Part shown: piece after piece, positions 1-6,592 of the stretch
Layout: each line of letters begins with the position of its first letter
How positions within the stretch are numbered: position 1 is the first letter of the stretch
Source of the DNA: Actinomycetota bacterium
GTDB lineage: Bacteria; Actinomycetota; Actinomycetes; Nanopelagicales; Nanopelagicaceae
Length of the DNA stretch: 6,715 nucleotides
Assembly: GCA_009701085.1 (NCBI GenBank)
Contig: WLKV01000034.1
Coordinates: 1 to 6,715, forward strand
Direction of reading: 5' to 3'
Position numbers and translations under genes: made by a program
The notes under the pieces: model-generated
What the model saw: the letters and a program-made list of their open reading frames with translations, nothing else
Database searches by the model: none
Told to the model about the DNA's origin: nothing

Positions 1-2
1 AC

Positions 3-68
3 TCAGTTCTCTATCTCTTGGGAATTACGCGAGAAGATATTGAAGAAGCTGGCGCACAGCGCAAATAG
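3..68 (+). CDS. C-terminal end of an unidentified protein (partial)
   Basis: An open frame enters from the left edge and ends at TAG (66-68). It encodes 21 visible residues, with a hydrophobic start (VLYLLGI) followed by a charged tail ending TREDIEEAGAQRK. The hydrophobic-then-acidic/basic pattern looks like a real protein end. The stop falls just 3 bases short of the hisG stop on the other strand, the spacing expected of two convergent genes in a compact genome. No family can be named from so few residues. The other two plus-strand frames are weaker candidates: one stops at about position 56 and the other runs on as an antisense frame into hisG. No convincing terminator separates this gene from hisG. 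Confidence 0.55.
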   Translation, partial: SVLYLLGITREDIEEAGAQRK

Positions 69-71
69 TTT

Positions 72-917
72 TTACAGTCGGCAGGCGTGAATATCGGTCA
101 CGAGGATTCCACGTGCACCAAGTGCCCAGAGCTCATCCATCAGGCGGTTTGTATCTTTACGAAGAACCATCGCGCGAACTGCAACCCAATCAGCTTTCTG
201 CAGAGGAGAAATAGTCGGAGATTCGAGTCCTGGAGTAATCGCACATGCCTTTTCAACGCTCGAAGTTGGAATGTCATAGTCAAGGAGGACGTATTGACGT
301 GCGGTAACAACTCCTTGAAGTCGACGAATGAGAATCTCAAGTCCAGCAGGTAGCGCAGAACCAGATCGCTTGATGACGATTGCTTCCGAGACAAGTATGG
401 GATCTCCAAAGATCGCCAGCCCTGCCTGCTTCAAAGTATTTCCTGTGCTCACAACGTCGGCAATCAGATCTGCCACTCCTAAACGCACGCTACTTTCGAC
501 GGCGCCATCAAGACGCACTACGGATGCGGAGATCTTCAAATCTTTGAGGTGCTTTTCTACAAGACCTGGATAAGCAGTTGCTACTCGCTTATCCGAAATA
601 TCTGTCAACTTCCATTGTTTTGAAGCAGGGGCTGCAAAGCGAAATGTGGAGGAACCAAAGTCCAGAGCCAGTATCTCTTCTGCATCAGCTCCAGAATCAA
701 TAAGTAGATCGCGTCCGGTGATGCCTGCCTCTAATTCGCCAGAACCAACATAGATCGCGATATCTCGAGGTCGAAGGTAGTAAAACTCAACTGAGTTGTC
801 GGGGTCTGCAAGAACTAGATCGCGCGAATCAGTGCGTTGTCTGTAACCCGCCTCTTTGAGAATCGCAATGGATGCATCAGCTAAGGAGCCCTTATTCGGA
901 ACCGCTATACGTAACAT
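72..917 (-). CDS. hisG: ATP phosphoribosyltransferase, long form (HisG)
   Basis: Catalyses the first step of histidine synthesis, joining ATP and PRPP to give phosphoribosyl-ATP in the cytoplasm. From the chosen ATG the protein has 281 residues, the usual length for the long form, which does not need HisZ. Visible motifs: PNKGSL at 7-12; [20 protein letters not shown] at 51-70; the PRPP-binding loop at 150-162 ([13 protein letters not shown]). The C-terminal ACT-like regulatory domain starts around 205 and contains [12 protein letters not shown] (228-239), ending in [12 protein letters not shown]. In the family this domain binds histidine for feedback inhibition, so allosteric control is likely. 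The frame is also open upstream to a TTG at 932, adding five residues. The ATG at 917 is preferred because a purine-rich ribosome site sits directly before it and because [12 protein letters not shown] is the normal family start. It lies 18 bases downstream of hisE and is the last gene of the operon. Confidence 0.97.
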   Translation of the reverse strand: MLRIAVPNKGSLADASIAILKEAGYRQRTDSRDLVLADPDNSVEFYYLRPRDIAIYVGSGELEAGITGRDLLIDSGADAEEILALDFGSSTFRFAAPASKQWKLTDISDKRVATAYPGLVEKHLKDLKISASVVRLDGAVESSVRLGVADLIADVVSTGNTLKQAGLAIFGDPILVSEAIVIKRSGSALPAGLEILIRRLQGVVTARQYVLLDYDIPTSSVEKACAITPGLESPTISPLQKADWVAVRAMVLRKDTNRLMDELWALGARGILVTDIHACRL

Positions 918-927
918 CTTCTCCCCT
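918..927 (-). promoter_or_regulatory. Ribosome binding site that decides the hisG start
   Basis: On the minus strand the hisE-hisG spacer ends with AGGGGAGAAG directly before ATG at 917. The upstream in-frame TTG at 932 lies only 3 bases past the hisE stop and has no purine-rich site before it. This supports the ATG start and suggests the TTG extension is not used. The site is close to the start codon, with the AGGGG core 5 bases away. Confidence 0.7.
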
Positions 928-935
928 AGCAATGA

Positions 936-1199
936 TTAAAGAAATTTGTAAATATCAGTAGGTGTTAAACCACGCGCAAGCATGAGCGTTTGTAGGTGAT
1001 AGATAAGTTGGCTTATCTCTTCTGCAAGAGCCTCATCGGATTCATGTTCTGCGGCCAACCACACTTCTCCGGCCTCTTCGAGAATCTTCTTGCCAATGCT
1101 ATGTACTCCCGCATCGAGGGCCGCCACTGTTCCGGAACCCTCAGGTCGATCAATGGCCTTCTGAGCCAGCTCTTCCCAAAGTTGATCGAAAGATTTCAT
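936..1199 (-). CDS. hisE: Phosphoribosyl-ATP pyrophosphohydrolase (HisE)
   Basis: Catalyses the second step of histidine synthesis, hydrolysing phosphoribosyl-ATP to phosphoribosyl-AMP and pyrophosphate. It has 87 residues, normal for stand-alone HisE (no fused HisI domain). It belongs to the all-alpha MazG-like NTP pyrophosphatase fold. Visible features: [20 protein letters not shown] at 24-43, with acidic metal-binding candidates E41, E42 and E45, then [10 protein letters not shown] and [10 protein letters not shown] at 60-69. Position 64 is Gln where many bacterial HisE proteins have an Asp in the second acidic motif. From memory actinobacterial HisE proteins share EEISQL, so this is probably a lineage trait. 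Its ATG overlaps the rpe stop as ATGA, and no Shine-Dalgarno is visible upstream, which suggests translation by reinitiation after rpe. Its product step follows that of hisG, the next gene. Confidence 0.95.
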   Translation of the reverse strand: MKSFDQLWEELAQKAIDRPEGSGTVAALDAGVHSIGKKILEEAGEVWLAAEHESDEALAEEISQLIYHLQTLMLARGLTPTDIYKFL

Positions 1200-1867
1200 G
1201 GGTGAAGTTTACTGGAGAGAGCTCGTTCACGAAGAGCAATTACCATCTGCGCTGGGTCTTCAGCCTTAAACACGGCGCTTCCGGCCACAAATGTATCTGC
1301 ACCAGCTTCCACTGCAATCTCAATAGTCTCAAGCGATATTCCACCATCAACTTGAAGCCAGATAGGCCTAGAACCAATCATTTCTCTCGTTCTGCGAACC
1401 TTTTCCATCATTGATTCCATAAACTTTTGACCACCGAATCCAGGTTCGACGGTCATGATGAGAAACATATCGATCTCACCGACGAATTCTTCATAGCCTT
1501 CAATAGCAGTACCAGGCTTTACCGCCAGAGCAGCTCTCGCTCCATGGCTCTTGATCCCCTTGAGAGTTGCCGAGATATTAGTCGTGGCCTCAGCATGGAT
1601 TGTCACACTGGCAGCTCCGGCCTCTGCGTAATCGATTGCTATCTGATCCACATCCGCCACCATCAGATGGGCATCTATCGGAACAGGAGATGATGCAATG
1701 ATTTTTGATGCGGTCGAAAAATCAAAGGTAAAGTTTGGAACAAAGATATTGTCCATCACATCAAGATGAATAAAATCGCTGACTGAAGCAATCTTCGCTA
1801 TCTCTTGATCGAGGCGCGAGAAATCAGCGTTAAGAATGCTCGGGGTGATTCGAATGTGCCCGCTCAT
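1196..1867 (-). CDS. rpe: Ribulose-phosphate 3-epimerase
   Basis: Interconverts D-ribulose 5-phosphate and D-xylulose 5-phosphate in the non-oxidative pentose phosphate pathway. The protein has 223 residues, the usual length for a single-domain TIM barrel. Family motifs are intact: PSILNADF at 9-16; [15 protein letters not shown] at 34-48; DAHLMV at 65-70; [10 protein letters not shown] at 140-149; VDGGI at 173-177; AGSAVF at 195-200. Metal ligands H34, D36, H67 and D174 are all present, with D36 and D174 the expected acid-base pair. The ATG at 1867 lies 9 bases after the rsmB stop. The nearest purine-rich stretch (AGAAGAAGG) lies inside the end of rsmB, about 14 bases upstream, longer than ideal spacing. 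The stop overlaps the hisE start by 4 bases. In many Actinobacteria rpe is followed by riboflavin genes; here hisE follows directly. Confidence 0.97.
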   Translation of the reverse strand: MSGHIRITPSILNADFSRLDQEIAKIASVSDFIHLDVMDNIFVPNFTFDFSTASKIIASSPVPIDAHLMVADVDQIAIDYAEAGAASVTIHAEATTNISATLKGIKSHGARAALAVKPGTAIEGYEEFVGEIDMFLIMTVEPGFGGQKFMESMMEKVRRTREMIGSRPIWLQVDGGISLETIEIAVEAGADTFVAGSAVFKAEDPAQMVIALRERALSSKLHP

Positions 1868-1876
1868 ATAGCCAGC

Positions 1877-3244
1877 CTAAACCTTCTTCTTAAAGAGAGC
1901 GAGAAACATCGAATCCGTGTCATGGACGCTGGTCCAAAGCGCCATTGATTTATCTCGCACAGCGCCCTCAAGGTTTGATGGCAAGAAAGGGGCAACATCA
2001 ATCTGTTCTAGCTCAGGATGTGCCTTAAGAATCATCTTTACTTGACCAAAGGTTTCAGCAAAGTGAGGACTGCATGTCGCATATCCAAAGATGCCACCGC
2101 TATTGAGCGTTGAGATTGCTGCATCAGCGAGCTCCAATTGCAGTTCGGTGAGCGCCCGCAAATCTTGTACCGTTCGGCGCCATCGAACTTCAGGGCGTCG
2201 ACGCAAGGCGCCAAGCCCAGTACAAGGAACGTCGGCGATGATCGCATCGAAGCTCTGTCCATGTGAAGAAATCTCGCGACCATCGCCCACCAAAACAGGA
2301 AACTTCCCGACTACATTTTTCACTAACTTTGCTCGTGCCTCAGAAACTTCGTTTGCGACGAAATCTCGACCTTCAACTTCGCAAATATGAGAGATGAGTG
2401 CTGCTTTTCCGCCAGGGCCAGCACAGAGATCAAGAACCGACCTGGCTGATTGGGTCGCCAACGAGAAAGTTGATGCAACAAGTTGAGATCCTTCATCCTG
2501 CACTCCAGCCTTACGGTGCCTGATGAGATCTAACGAACCAGGTGCGCCTTCAAATTTGGCGCCATAGGGAGAGAACTTCGTAGCGACAGCGCCCTCAGCG
2601 ATGAGATCTTCTCGGGTCGATGAGCCTGGCCAAGAAACCAGTGTGGGAATGGCAGGAACATTATTGGCCGCAAGCTCATCTTCCACTCGTTGATAATCCT
2701 TAAGGAGATCGAAGTAGGCAGAGACAATCCATTCTGGATGTGAATACTGAATGGAAAGTCTAGAAACCGGGTCCTTCATAGCAAGGACTGGCTCCATCCA
2801 CTCTTCCAGCGATTGAGCACTCACCTTTCGTAGAATCGCATTGACGAAGGAGGCCTTCGATTCGCCTATGACTTTACGGGCTAGTTCAACGGTTGCAGAA
2901 ACTGCTGCATGTGTTGCCACGCGCATTTCAAAGAGTTGATGCACTCCAAGTCGGCAGATATCGACGATTCCTTCATCTACTTCGTTCCAAGGTCGATCAG
3001 ATACTTGAGAAAGAATGTAATCGTGGCGTCCCTGCATGCGCAGAGTTCCATAGAGGAGTTCAGTCGCAAAGCCCTTATCTCTCTGTTCAAAGTTGCTTGC
3101 GCCGAGAGCTTGTGGAAGGAGAAGGTTTGAATAACCGCCTCGACGATTTACCTCAGAGAGGATGTCATAGACCAAGACGCGAGGTGCATCGGGTTTGGGA
3201 GATTTAAAAGAATCTCTCCGTGCTTTAACCAAAGAATTCACCAT
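1877..3244 (-). CDS. rsmB: 16S rRNA m5C methyltransferase RsmB (Sun/Fmu)
   Basis: SAM-dependent RNA (cytosine-C5) methyltransferase. The E. coli family member modifies C967 of 16S rRNA. The protein has 455 residues, normal for the actinobacterial form. The N-terminal part (about 20-145) is a NusB-like RNA-binding domain, with the RDKGFATELLYGTLR segment at 55-69. The catalytic domain follows from about 245: GVQDEGSQLVA at 247-257; SAM-binding LDLCAGPGGK at 271-280; DVPCTGLG at 338-345 with C341; and YATCSPH at 388-394 with C391. These two cysteines match the release and nucleophile residues of the family (E. coli C325 and C375). The end, DTDSMFLALFKK, is the usual closing strand. The ATG at 3244 lies inside the end of fmt, giving a 20-base overlap in another frame. 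No Shine-Dalgarno is visible there, so coupling to fmt translation is likely. An in-frame TTG at 3232 is a weaker alternative start. Confidence 0.96.
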   Translation of the reverse strand: MVNSLVKARRDSFKSPKPDAPRVLVYDILSEVNRRGGYSNLLLPQALGASNFEQRDKGFATELLYGTLRMQGRHDYILSQVSDRPWNEVDEGIVDICRLGVHQLFEMRVATHAAVSATVELARKVIGESKASFVNAILRKVSAQSLEEWMEPVLAMKDPVSRLSIQYSHPEWIVSAYFDLLKDYQRVEDELAANNVPAIPTLVSWPGSSTREDLIAEGAVATKFSPYGAKFEGAPGSLDLIRHRKAGVQDEGSQLVASTFSLATQSARSVLDLCAGPGGKAALISHICEVEGRDFVANEVSEARAKLVKNVVGKFPVLVGDGREISSHGQSFDAIIADVPCTGLGALRRRPEVRWRRTVQDLRALTELQLELADAAISTLNSGGIFGYATCSPHFAETFGQVKMILKAHPELEQIDVAPFLPSNLEGAVRDKSMALWTSVHDTDSMFLALFKKKV

Positions 3245-4130
3245 CAGTCACACGAGCGCCGTTGAGCCAGGACTTTGCATCCATTCGAGACTTGCCTGCG
3301 GGAGTGAGAAAACCTATTGAAAGTGCTTCAGAGGCAGTCCCTACAAGAAGCTCCTTGTTCACAACCTTTAACACGCCAGGCTGCAGAATTTCTTCAGAAA
3401 TACTCACGCTATCAATCTTTACAACTTCGCTACGGAATCGAGTCCACGCTCCTGGTAAAGACGTGAACGCTCTTATCTTCTGAGAAATCAATTGGGCATC
3501 TAACTTCCAGTCAATTTCACATTCTTCTTTTGAAATCTTCATGGCTCGAGTCGCGCCATCGTTCTTCTGTGGTTCTGGACGAATTCCAGCTTCGATAGCC
3601 TTCAATGAGTCCTCGACTGCTTCAACTCCAAGTACGCCTAACTCTGAAAAGAGTTCATCACTGGTGATATCTGAATCCAGCGCAAATCTCTTCACTGAAT
3701 AAATAGGACCAGTATCCATCCCTGGATCTAATGCGAAAACCGTTACTCCAGAAAGAGAATCTCCTGCCTCGATTGCTCGCTGTACCGGAGCAGCTCCACG
3801 CCAACGTGGAAGGAGTGAGAAATGCAGATTGAGACAACCATGCATAGGAATACTGAGCAAGTTCTCGGGCAGAAGAACGCCATAACCAATCGTCAGAAGT
3901 ACATCAGCGCCCTCAATGAGAGTTGCTATCTCTGTGACCGAAGCAGGTTTAAGGCAAGCAATATCGTGTTGACGAGACCACTCTGAAACGACCGACTCCT
4001 TGATGGATCGTCCTCTTCCTGCAGGGCGGTCAGGCTGCGTAATAACCGATAACAATTGGTGCTCTGAAGTAACCAGCCAATTTAAAGTGGGAATTGCTAC
4101 ATCGGGCGTTGCCGCCACAATTATCTTCAA
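3225..4130 (-). CDS. fmt: Methionyl-tRNA formyltransferase
   Basis: Transfers a formyl group from 10-formyltetrahydrofolate to Met-tRNA(fMet), making the initiator tRNA for bacterial translation. It has 301 residues, slightly short of the usual 305-315. The N-terminal Rossmann domain begins MKIIVAATPDVAIPTL. TQPDRPAGRG is at 31-40, and the catalytic region NLHFSLLPRWRGAAPVQRAI at 101-120 holds N101 and H103. D139 in DPGMDTGP completes the catalytic trio. The C-terminal tRNA-binding domain starts about 205 with EIDWKLDAQLISQKIRAF and LPGAWT (225-230). The tRNA-contacting loop after GRGRS reads IKESVVSEW, lacking the usual SPV(K) sequence. The start is TTG, immediately after the def stop with no spacer, and is supported by an AGAGGG ribosome site and the normal family N-terminus. 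The end overlaps rsmB. Confidence 0.96.
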   Translation of the reverse strand: MKIIVAATPDVAIPTLNWLVTSEHQLLSVITQPDRPAGRGRSIKESVVSEWSRQHDIACLKPASVTEIATLIEGADVLLTIGYGVLLPENLLSIPMHGCLNLHFSLLPRWRGAAPVQRAIEAGDSLSGVTVFALDPGMDTGPIYSVKRFALDSDITSDELFSELGVLGVEAVEDSLKAIEAGIRPEPQKNDGATRAMKISKEECEIDWKLDAQLISQKIRAFTSLPGAWTRFRSEVVKIDSVSISEEILQPGVLKVVNKELLVGTASEALSIGFLTPAGKSRMDAKSWLNGARVTDGEFFG

Positions 4131-4691
4131 TTAAAGCCCTCTACCGAAAGGATCATGCGGTGAAACTTTGATCTGTGGTTGCATGCCTACTGAGTTAGCC
4201 ATGCCGAACCAATCCGATTCACGAATCTCTTTCATCGCAAGCTTTCGATCTTCCTCGGAGAGGCGATCAATAAAGAGAATTCCATTGAGATGATCTGTCT
4301 CGTGTTGCAAAGCTCGCGCGAGGAGTTCGGTTCCTTCTACGGTGATGGGCTCTCCGTGCATATTGAAGCCTTTTGCAACGGCTCTAAAAGCTCGCGGGGT
4401 TGGGTAAACCAGATCAGGAAAGCTCAAGCAACCCTCATCTCCATCCTGGAGATCTTCGCTAAGGTCGAGAGTTGGATTGATGAGATGTCCCAACGCTTCA
4501 TCGACATCCCAGACAAATACACGGAGTGGAACACCAATTTGAGGTGCGGCAAGACCGGCACCCGGTGCATCGAGCATCGTTTCGGTGAGATCTTTTACAA
4601 GGACCCGAAGCTCCTTATCGAAGTCAACTACCTCAGAGGCCGGTGTTACTAGTACTGGATCGCCAAAGTGACGAATCGGCATGATGGACAT
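4131..4691 (-). CDS. def: Peptide deformylase
   Basis: Metalloenzyme that removes the formyl group from the N-terminal methionine of new proteins as they leave the ribosome. It has 186 residues, within the usual range. All three family motifs are intact: GAGLAAPQIG at 44-53; EGCLS at 86-90 with metal ligand C88; and HETDH at 130-134 with metal ligands H130 and H134 and catalytic E131. The long C-terminal tail after about residue 150 ends SPHDPFGRGL and has no obvious further motif. The ATG at 4691 is chosen because an AGGA site lies 7 bases upstream. A second in-frame ATG at 4682 would start MPIRHFGDPVL, also a plausible family N-terminus, but has no well-placed ribosome site. It lies 12 bases after priA and abuts fmt, the gene for the opposing reaction. 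Confidence 0.97.
   Translation of the reverse strand: MSIMPIRHFGDPVLVTPASEVVDFDKELRVLVKDLTETMLDAPGAGLAAPQIGVPLRVFVWDVDEALGHLINPTLDLSEDLQDGDEGCLSFPDLVYPTPRAFRAVAKGFNMHGEPITVEGTELLARALQHETDHLNGILFIDRLSEEDRKLAMKEIRESDWFGMANSVGMQPQIKVSPHDPFGRGL
4137..4142 (-). promoter_or_regulatory. Ribosome binding site for fmt inside the end of def
   Basis: The minus strand reads AGAGGG within the last def codons, 6 bases before the TTG start of fmt. The def stop TAA fills the last three of those bases. This supports the TTG as the true fmt start, because later in-frame starts would remove the first beta strand of the Rossmann domain. It also means ribosomes finishing def pass directly over the fmt initiation site. 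Confidence 0.6.
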
Positions 4692-4698
4692 GTGCTCA

Positions 4699-4702
4699 TC
4701 CT
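4699..4702 (-). promoter_or_regulatory. Ribosome binding site for def
   Basis: The minus strand reads AGGA followed by 7 bases and the ATG at 4691. The site overlaps the second of two tandem TAG codons at the end of priA. It favours the upstream ATG over the in-frame ATG three codons later. Confidence 0.6.
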
Positions 4703-4703
4703 A

Positions 4704-6575
4704 CTATCGAGATAGCGAATACGGATCGATGCGAATTGATGCAAGGCTCTTCTTTGAAGAGCTGCGGCGACGTTGGAATTCATGCAGAAGCGAGATAAGA
4801 GCCTCTCCATCAGTCAGTGGCGCCAAAAGAACGATTCGATCGATGTCACCCTTGAGTTGTGATGGGCCAAGGAATTGAGTTGACTCGGGTAACCGCGAAT
4901 CTTCCTGAGACTTTTTAAGTCCACGAAAAAGGAATTGCGACTCAGATGCTGCAATATCCATCGTGACCGCGCGGGTGAAAGGCGGCAGATTTACTTCGAG
5001 ACGTTCACGAAGTTCACGTTGCGAAATCAGCGATGGCTTCCAGGCAGAGACAGCACCAATGATTGGGCTGTCTGCTGACATGACAAATGCGACCTTTCCT
5101 TTTGGAGATGCCAGAGCACTGGTTGAAAAGAAGAGCTCGCGGGTGCGTTCGTGGGCTCTGATATCTACTTGCATAAAGAAACGCTCTGCCTCGAGAATTA
5201 CAACGAGGGCGTAGCCATCTTTGGTTATCGGAATAGCGCCAGGGGTTGAAATGACTAACCCTCGATCTTCAGTAAAACTATCAATCATCAATTCCGATGT
5301 TGATTGAACAACCTTTACTCCAGGAAAAGCTGCTCCAATCTCATATGCAAATCTTTCTGAACCGCGACCCAAGAGATAAGGAGTTGAACCCTTGCACCAG
5401 GCGCATCTCCAGTCTGAATGTGCTTTGGCACAGATGGTGCATTCAAGAGATGTTTCAGCGCCACGTTTGAGTAACTTGCCACCGCATTCACAGAGAGCAG
5501 AGTTCCTACATTTAGAGCAGACAATACTTTGCGAATAACCCTTTCGGGGAGCAAGAAATAGAACGGGTCCTGAATTCATCGCTTTGCGAATCTCCCCCAT
5601 TAACCGACTGGGAATCAACTCACCATGAGATTGGGGAAAGGCGGAAACTTCGACTCGAGACTTAATAGAAGAAAAGTCAATCCACTTACTCTCAATAAGG
5701 CGCGCGACTTCAGAACTCGGTGAGTAACCAACGAAAGTGAGATTGAGATCTGATTTCATCGCTCGAAGTATCGCAACGTCGCGCACATTCCACCCTGGAG
5801 AACGCACTTCATAATGTTGTTCAGATCCTTCATCTAAAACGATGATTGACTCGAGATCGGTAATCGGTGCAAAGACAGCGCTCCTGGTTCCCACCACAAT
5901 GAGCCCCCGTCCATAACGACATGTGAGGAAATTGCGATATCGCTCAGATCTTTCGAGCGCAGAATCTAGAACCACCGCTTCCGGTATAAGAGCCACGAGC
6001 CTCTGGACGGAGCGATTGTCAGGAACAATGACGAGAGTCGATCCCTTCCCCGTGTTCTTTCCAATCGTTGACTGAAGGAAGTCGAAACGATTAACAACAG
6101 GAGGAATATGAATGTAGGTGCGAGTTGGTTTCGTCTTTAACTTAGGCAAAGGTGCATCAGTCCAGTTCTCCTTATCGACTGATGCGACCCGAGGAGGGAT
6201 AGCTGAACGAATAACGTCGAAGGGATGGGCCGCCCAACGAGCCGCAACAGCCGATATAAGTTCAATCGATTCTGGCGTCGCAACACTGTGCGGGGAGATA
6301 GCTTTAGATAGCGACTTCAAGACTGGTGATTCAGATGAACTCACTCGAGCAAGAACTAGCCCCTCAACTTCTCTGCCATGAAAAGGAACCTGAACGCGAA
6401 CGCCTGTTGAGATGATGTCCGACAGATTATCCGGAATCAGATAGTCATACTTCTGATCTAGATGAAAGACTCCAGAATCCACCCAGACCTGGGCAATCGG
6501 AAGAACCGATGAACTGCCTTCTGGTTTGAGCTTCGCTATCTCAGCTTTGAGACGAAGTGGCCTCGTAAGTGCCAC
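4704..6575 (-). CDS. priA: PriA-like replication restart protein (degenerate helicase core)
   Basis: PriA recognises stalled or repaired forks and reloads the replisome. The protein has 623 residues, shorter than E. coli PriA (about 730). The N-terminal 3'-DNA-binding domain is recognisable at about 24-120 (AQVWVDSGVFHLDQKYDYLI, then GVRVQVPFHGREVEGLVLA). The helicase core is eroded. No GxxGSGKT loop is seen; the region where it is expected reads TIGKNTGKGST (170-180). The DEEH box is DEGS at 248-251. VVGTRSAVFAP (227-237) survives. A zinc module holds eight cysteines: C353, C356, C362, C364, C379, C382, C391, C394. C-terminal remnants include RELRERLEVNLPPFTRA (520-536) and IRIDPYSL (615-622). 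Actinobacterial PriA is known to lack a working helicase core, so this is a family trait and not a pseudogene: the frame is fully open. The start is GTG, 17 bases after metK, with GAAGG 10 bases upstream. It ends in tandem TAG codons. Confidence 0.93.
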   Translation of the reverse strand: MALTRPLRLKAEIAKLKPEGSSSVLPIAQVWVDSGVFHLDQKYDYLIPDNLSDIISTGVRVQVPFHGREVEGLVLARVSSSESPVLKSLSKAISPHSVATPESIELISAVAARWAAHPFDVIRSAIPPRVASVDKENWTDAPLPKLKTKPTRTYIHIPPVVNRFDFLQSTIGKNTGKGSTLVIVPDNRSVQRLVALIPEAVVLDSALERSERYRNFLTCRYGRGLIVVGTRSAVFAPITDLESIIVLDEGSEQHYEVRSPGWNVRDVAILRAMKSDLNLTFVGYSPSSEVARLIESKWIDFSSIKSRVEVSAFPQSHGELIPSRLMGEIRKAMNSGPVLFLAPRKGYSQSIVCSKCRNSALCECGGKLLKRGAETSLECTICAKAHSDWRCAWCKGSTPYLLGRGSERFAYEIGAAFPGVKVVQSTSELMIDSFTEDRGLVISTPGAIPITKDGYALVVILEAERFFMQVDIRAHERTRELFFSTSALASPKGKVAFVMSADSPIIGAVSAWKPSLISQRELRERLEVNLPPFTRAVTMDIAASESQFLFRGLKKSQEDSRLPESTQFLGPSQLKGDIDRIVLLAPLTDGEALISLLHEFQRRRSSSKKSLASIRIDPYSLSR

Positions 6576-6585
6576 GTCAATGAAG

Positions 6586-6590
6586 CCTTC
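6586..6590 (-). promoter_or_regulatory. Ribosome binding site for priA
   Basis: GAAGG on the minus strand lies in the metK-priA spacer, 10 bases before the GTG at 6575. Spacing is a little long. The frame upstream of this GTG has no ATG, GTG or TTG before a stop codon, so the GTG is the earliest standard start available and the site supports it. Confidence 0.45.
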
Positions 6591-6592
6591 GA

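Noticed and set aside
48..73. Possible terminator: a GCTG...CAGC or GCGC-ACA-GCGC mini-stem followed by a short T-run (69-73)
   Set aside because: The stem is only 4 pairs, lies inside the plus-strand coding end, and is separated from the five Ts by several bases. It is too weak to call an intrinsic terminator.
2893..3207. 104-codon plus-strand open frame opposite rsmB
   Set aside because: Antisense to the conserved NusB-like region of rsmB; composition is explained by the codons of the real gene.
4290..4652. 120-codon plus-strand open frame opposite def
   Set aside because: It is antisense to intact def motifs, has no recognisable domain and no ribosome site that stands out; a shadow of the real gene.
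5315..5554. Minus-strand 79-codon frame inside priA
   Set aside because: It lies in another frame of the same strand across the zinc module, whose cysteine pattern confirms that the priA frame is the real one.
4704..6575. priA as a decaying pseudogene because helicase motifs are missing
   Set aside because: The frame is fully open over 623 codons, terminal domains and zinc cysteines remain, and the same loss is known in actinobacterial PriA proteins.
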